Part shown: positions 61,300 through 64,000 of the stretch, piece by piece
Position numbering within the stretch: the stretch's first letter is position 1
How the letters are laid out: each line of letters opens with the position of its first letter
NCBI RefSeq assembly: GCF_004210215.2
Contig: NZ_CP067394.1
Location: 868,001 to 932,000 of the forward strand
Direction: 5' to 3'
Source of the DNA: Cryobacterium sp. SO1
GTDB taxonomy: Bacteria; Actinomycetota; Actinomycetes; Actinomycetales; Microbacteriaceae
Length of the DNA: 64,000 nucleotides
Notes under the pieces: model-generated
What the model was told of the DNA's origin: nothing
What the model saw: only the letters and a program-made list of their open reading frames with translations
Database searches by the model: none
Made by a program: the position numbers and the translations under genes

Positions 61300-62247
61300 A
61301 TGACCGACATCGACGAACTGCTCTCCATTCGGGCGGCCGAGCTGTATTACGAAGAAGACAAGACCCAGGACGAGATCGGCACGATCCTCCGGCTCACCCG
61401 GTGGAAGGTCGGCAGGCTGCTGGCCCAAGCCAAGGCCAACGGGTTCATTCGTATCGAAATCGTGCATCCCCGCGCCCGTCGTCTCGGTATCGAACGTCAG
61501 CTGCGCGAAGCCACGGGCCTCTCCGACGCCATCGTGGTCTCCACGGCCGGAGTCGTCGACGAACTCGACCTGCACAAGCGCACCGCGCAGGCGGCCGCGG
61601 ACTACCTCACCGCCCTGCGGCCGGTGCCGCGCACTCTCGGTATCAGCTGGGGCCGCACCCTGTACGACATTTCAGTGCAACTCAAGCCCGGCTGGGCCAG
61701 CGGCGTCAACGTGGTGCAGATCAACGGCGGAGTGAGCCTGAACGCCCGCCCGGGAACCGCCGCAGCCACGGCCGTGAGCATCGCCCAGAAGGGCGCAGGT
61801 CAGTTCACCCTGCTGCCAAGTCCCGCCATCTTGGAGCGGGTGGAGACCAAGCAAGCCATCGCCTCTGACCGCTCGGTCGCGGCCGTGCTCGAGATGGGCT
61901 CAGCGGCCTCGGCCTACCTGTTCAGCGCGGGCCAGGCCGACGAGGGCTCTGCCCATGTCGACAGCGGGTACCTCACGCCGGACCAAGTGGCCGAGCTGGT
62001 GCGCAAGGGGGCCGTCGGCGACGTGGTCGGCAGGTTCATCGACAGCGCAGGCCAGATCGTCGACCCTGCACTGGACGAACGCACCTTCGGCATCCAGCTG
62101 GAGCAGTTGCGCCGGGCGAAGACCGCCATCGCCGTGATCGGCGGCCCGCGCAAGCACGCTATCGCACGCTCCGTCGTGCTCAGCGGCCTCTGCACGGTTC
62201 TGATCACCGACGAGGACACCGCCCTCGCCCTGCTCAAATCGGCCTGA
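61300..62247 (+). CDS. SorC/DeoR-type sugar-binding transcriptional regulator
   Basis: A 315-residue regulator: N-terminal HTH (about residues 15-50; DKTQDEIGTILRLTRWKVGRLL) and a sugar-phosphate-binding domain similar to phosphosugar isomerases (about 60-315; QINGGVSL, LGISWGRTLYD, VIGGPRKHAIARSVVLSG). Typically binds a sugar phosphate to sense carbohydrate. ATG 61300 has GGAAAGG upstream; GTG 61282 is a leaderless alternative. No sugar operon is next to it, so its target lies elsewhere or it regulates itself or the MFS gene. Confidence 0.9.
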   Translation: MTDIDELLSIRAAELYYEEDKTQDEIGTILRLTRWKVGRLLAQAKANGFIRIEIVHPRARRLGIERQLREATGLSDAIVVSTAGVVDELDLHKRTAQAAADYLTALRPVPRTLGISWGRTLYDISVQLKPGWASGVNVVQINGGVSLNARPGTAAATAVSIAQKGAGQFTLLPSPAILERVETKQAIASDRSVAAVLEMGSAASAYLFSAGQADEGSAHVDSGYLTPDQVAELVRKGAVGDVVGRFIDSAGQIVDPALDERTFGIQLEQLRRAKTAIAVIGGPRKHAIARSVVLSGLCTVLITDEDTALALLKSA

Positions 62248-62253
62248 CCCATC

Positions 62254-62312
62254 CGCGAACCGTGACTTTAGCACCTCAAGACGCGTTTTGCGTGCTTAAG
62301 TCACAGTTCGCG
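62254..62312. repeat. Dispersed palindrome after the SorC-type regulator gene
   Basis: Arms CGCGAACCGTGACTTTAGCAC (62254-62274, 21 bp) and 62292-62312 are complementary with two mismatches around a 17-base loop. The first ten bases match the element at 38803-38863. It lies between two convergent stops and could be a bidirectional terminator. Confidence 0.8.
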
Positions 62313-62328
62313 AGGGGTGGGGCGGGAT

Positions 62329-63690
62329 TCAGGCCTCGTGGGGACGGTCGGGGTTGTCGTCGCGGAGGAGGTCGGCCAGGGCCTGGTCGACGTCGTCCAG
62401 CACCGGTGGCTCACCCTTGGCTGTGGAGGTGAGGCGCGCGACCAGCGACTGCGGGTCGTCGAGGTCCGCGGACGTCGGCAGGATGTCGGGGTGCGCCCAC
62501 AGGGCGTCCCTGGCCTCGTTGCCCACGGCGTCGGTGACCGCCTGCCACATCGCGGCGGCCTCACGCAGCCGGCGGGGGCGCAGCTCCAGGCCCACGAGGG
62601 TGGCGAAGGCCGACTCGGCGGGGCCACCGGATGCCCGGCGACGCTTGACGGTCTCGTTGATCGCATCCGCGCGCGGCAACCGGCTGGTGGCCTCGAGGGT
62701 GACCACGTCGACCCAACCCTCGACCAGGGCGAGCATGGTCTCGAGCCGACCGAGCGCGGCCAGCTGGGCGTCGGACTTGGGCGGGATCAGCGAGCCGTTC
62801 ACCATGGCGTCGCGCAGCTCCTCGGGGTTCGACGGGTCGAAGCCCTCGGCGAGGGACTCCAGGCGTTCGGTGTCGATGGTGATGCCGTGCGCGAAATCGG
62901 TGATCGAGCTGATCATGTGCAGACGCAACCAGCGGGAGTGCCTGAACAGCCGGGCGTGGGCGAGCTCGCGCACGGCGAGGTAGATCTGCACCTGGTCGGC
63001 CGGCACATCCAGGCCCTCGCCGAATTCGGCGACGTTCTGGGGGAGCAGGGCGGCCTGCTGGTCGCCGAAGAGGGGGATGCCGATGTCGCCGCCGGAAACG
63101 ACCTCGCTGGCAAGCTGGCCGACAACCTGGCCCAGCTGCATGGCGAACAGGGTGCCGCCGAGGCTGCGCATCATCTGGCTGGCGCCGGCGAGCATGCCCT
63201 TGAGCTCCTCGGGAGCCTGCTCGGTGAGCACGTTGGTGAGGGAATCCGAGATGCTGGTGGCCACAGGTTCGGAGAGCTGGCTCCACAGCGGCATGGTGGC
63301 GCTCACCCACTCCTTGCGGGTCATCAGGCGCGGTTCGACGGTGAGCTCGGCAACGTTGATCACATCGTCCAACCAGAGCGCCGCGATGTGGAAGGCCTGC
63401 TCGAGCTCGGCCCGCTGGGAATCGGTTGTGCCGAGCGATCCGGCGGCAGCGCGCTCCTGGCCCTGCTGAAGGGCGATGTCCCAGTTGATGCCGCCGTCGC
63501 CGCCGCCCTTCAGGGCGCCCTGCAACTGGCTCATCAGGGCCGCGACGCTCGCCGGGTCGTTGGGAAGCCCGGCCGCGCCGGCCAGCTGGCCGGGGTCGAT
63601 CGACGACTTGCCGGACAGGATGTCCCGGAGCATGTCCCGGAATTCTTCTTCTGGATTCTGACCCTCGTCGGGTCGGGAGTCATCGGCCAC
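62329..63690 (-). CDS. DUF2342/TIGR03624-type putative zinc metalloprotease
   Basis: A protein of about 453 residues of the actinobacterial family often called 'zinc-dependent metalloprotease' or putative hydrolase. The family motif is RELAHARLFRHSRWL, in which R-E-x2-H replaces HExxH, plus VEGWVDVVT. A charged N-terminal tail precedes a helical domain. GTG 63690 is preferred because GAGAGG is eight bases upstream; GTG 63699 lies within that site. Next to a YlbL-type protease, as in most actinobacteria. Confidence 0.87.
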   Translation of the reverse strand: MADDSRPDEGQNPEEEFRDMLRDILSGKSSIDPGQLAGAAGLPNDPASVAALMSQLQGALKGGGDGGINWDIALQQGQERAAAGSLGTTDSQRAELEQAFHIAALWLDDVINVAELTVEPRLMTRKEWVSATMPLWSQLSEPVATSISDSLTNVLTEQAPEELKGMLAGASQMMRSLGGTLFAMQLGQVVGQLASEVVSGGDIGIPLFGDQQAALLPQNVAEFGEGLDVPADQVQIYLAVRELAHARLFRHSRWLRLHMISSITDFAHGITIDTERLESLAEGFDPSNPEELRDAMVNGSLIPPKSDAQLAALGRLETMLALVEGWVDVVTLEATSRLPRADAINETVKRRRASGGPAESAFATLVGLELRPRRLREAAAMWQAVTDAVGNEARDALWAHPDILPTSADLDDPQSLVARLTSTAKGEPPVLDDVDQALADLLRDDNPDRPHEA

Positions 63691-63832
63691 TTCAGGCACC
63701 TCTCAGTTGCGTGCCTCTACGCTAGCCCGAGAACCACGGCTAGAACTGGGAAATGACCTACGCTGGGTTCTTGCGTTGTCGCCTGTAGCGAACAGGCCGC
63801 GTACCTCTCGTTCATCCTTCTAAGGAGCCTGG

Positions 63833-64000
63833 TGGCCCTCTTCACCGCTGACCCGCATTCAGGCGCCGACCGACCCCGCCGGGGGTCCCGCGCCGGGTGG
63901 GTGGTTCTGGGAATCGCCCTGGTCACCGGGCTCACCCTGGCCGTCGTACCGTCACCCTACGTCGTCGAAAGGCCGGGGCCGGTCTACAACACCCTGGGCT
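63833..64000 (+). CDS. YlbL-type PDZ/Lon-like secreted protease, 5' part
   Basis: Partial at the window end: 56 residues. GTG 63833 follows AAGGAG (63823-63828) at close spacing. After a basic N-terminus comes a transmembrane helix (WVVLGIALVTGLTLAVV) and the strongly conserved VVERPGPVYNTLG that opens the extracytoplasmic part. Position divergent to the DUF2342 gene is the usual actinobacterial arrangement for this PDZ plus S16-protease protein; the catalytic domain lies beyond the window. Confidence 0.85.

Overview
This is a 64-kb, very GC-rich window (GTG starts are common, third codon positions are strongly G/C) from the chromosome of a high-GC Gram-positive actinobacterium. Three things point to the family Microbacteriaceae: the gene order dxr/rseP/ispG/proS/nusA/ylxR/infB/rbfA/truB/ribF, the Ig-protein/MoxR/DUF58/transglutaminase-like/FHA/FtsK cluster, and a mycothiol-dependent-type enzyme. 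A Cryobacterium-like organism is my best guess, but that is inference. I see no rRNA, tRNA, insertion sequence, prophage or CRISPR array.

Layout. (1) 1-14580: one plus-strand train whose first six genes overlap stop-to-start. It holds a membrane protein cut by the window edge (possibly a kinase tail), a 1,973-residue surface protein with Ig-like and fibronectin domains, a MoxR ATPase, a DUF58 protein, a transglutaminase-fold membrane protein that has lost its catalytic Cys and His, a zinc-ribbon/FHA protein and an EccC-like FtsK/SpoIIIE ATPase. (2) 14600-27460: nitrogen metabolism and osmolytes: alanine dehydrogenase, a complete polyamine ABC transporter (potD-A-B-C order), a BCCT betaine-type transporter, a PduO-type adenosyltransferase, an asparaginase, two GABA aminotransferase paralogs and an OsmC protein. 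(3) 27460-33700: an accessory stretch of small genes: SRPBCC protein, a DMT exporter with an apparent frameshift, a LysR regulator, a lipoprotein, a Pr6Pr protein, a GNAT protein with an internal deletion, an SDR and a RidA-like protein. (4) 33764-45314: acyltransferase, then dxr, rseP, ispG and proS. A 5-kb minus-strand block between dxr and rseP carries an epimerase and two tandem paralogous kinase+lipoprotein cassettes. (5) 45444-59232: the nusA-ylxR-infB-rbfA // truB-ribF translation block. It is split by aldose epimerase, alditol oxidase, mutY, a uridine-kinase-like protein and a ketopantoate reductase. No rimP is seen before nusA. (6) 59266-64000: MDMPI-type protein, CynX-like MFS transporter, SorC-family regulator, DUF2342 putative metalloprotease and the start of a YlbL-type PDZ protease.

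How the genes fit together. The potDABC, gabT, gabT and asparaginase genes suggest use of polyamines, GABA and amides as nitrogen and carbon sources, with alanine dehydrogenase linking nitrogen to pyruvate. Dxr and IspG are two enzymes of the MEP isoprenoid pathway. The first cluster and the kinase/lipoprotein cassettes both suggest Ser/Thr phosphorylation acting at the cell envelope.

The most interesting signals are: the catalytically empty transglutaminase inside the surface-protein cluster; the duplicated kinase-lipoprotein cassettes, both with apparent CTG starts; a uniform TAnnnT-N6/7-start architecture at about 18 genes, implying widespread leaderless mRNAs; two divergent gene pairs with identical 23-bp spacers in which opposing -10 elements share two bases; and three families of dispersed extragenic palindromes. 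All functional calls rest on reading the sequence and knowledge of families; no database search was run.
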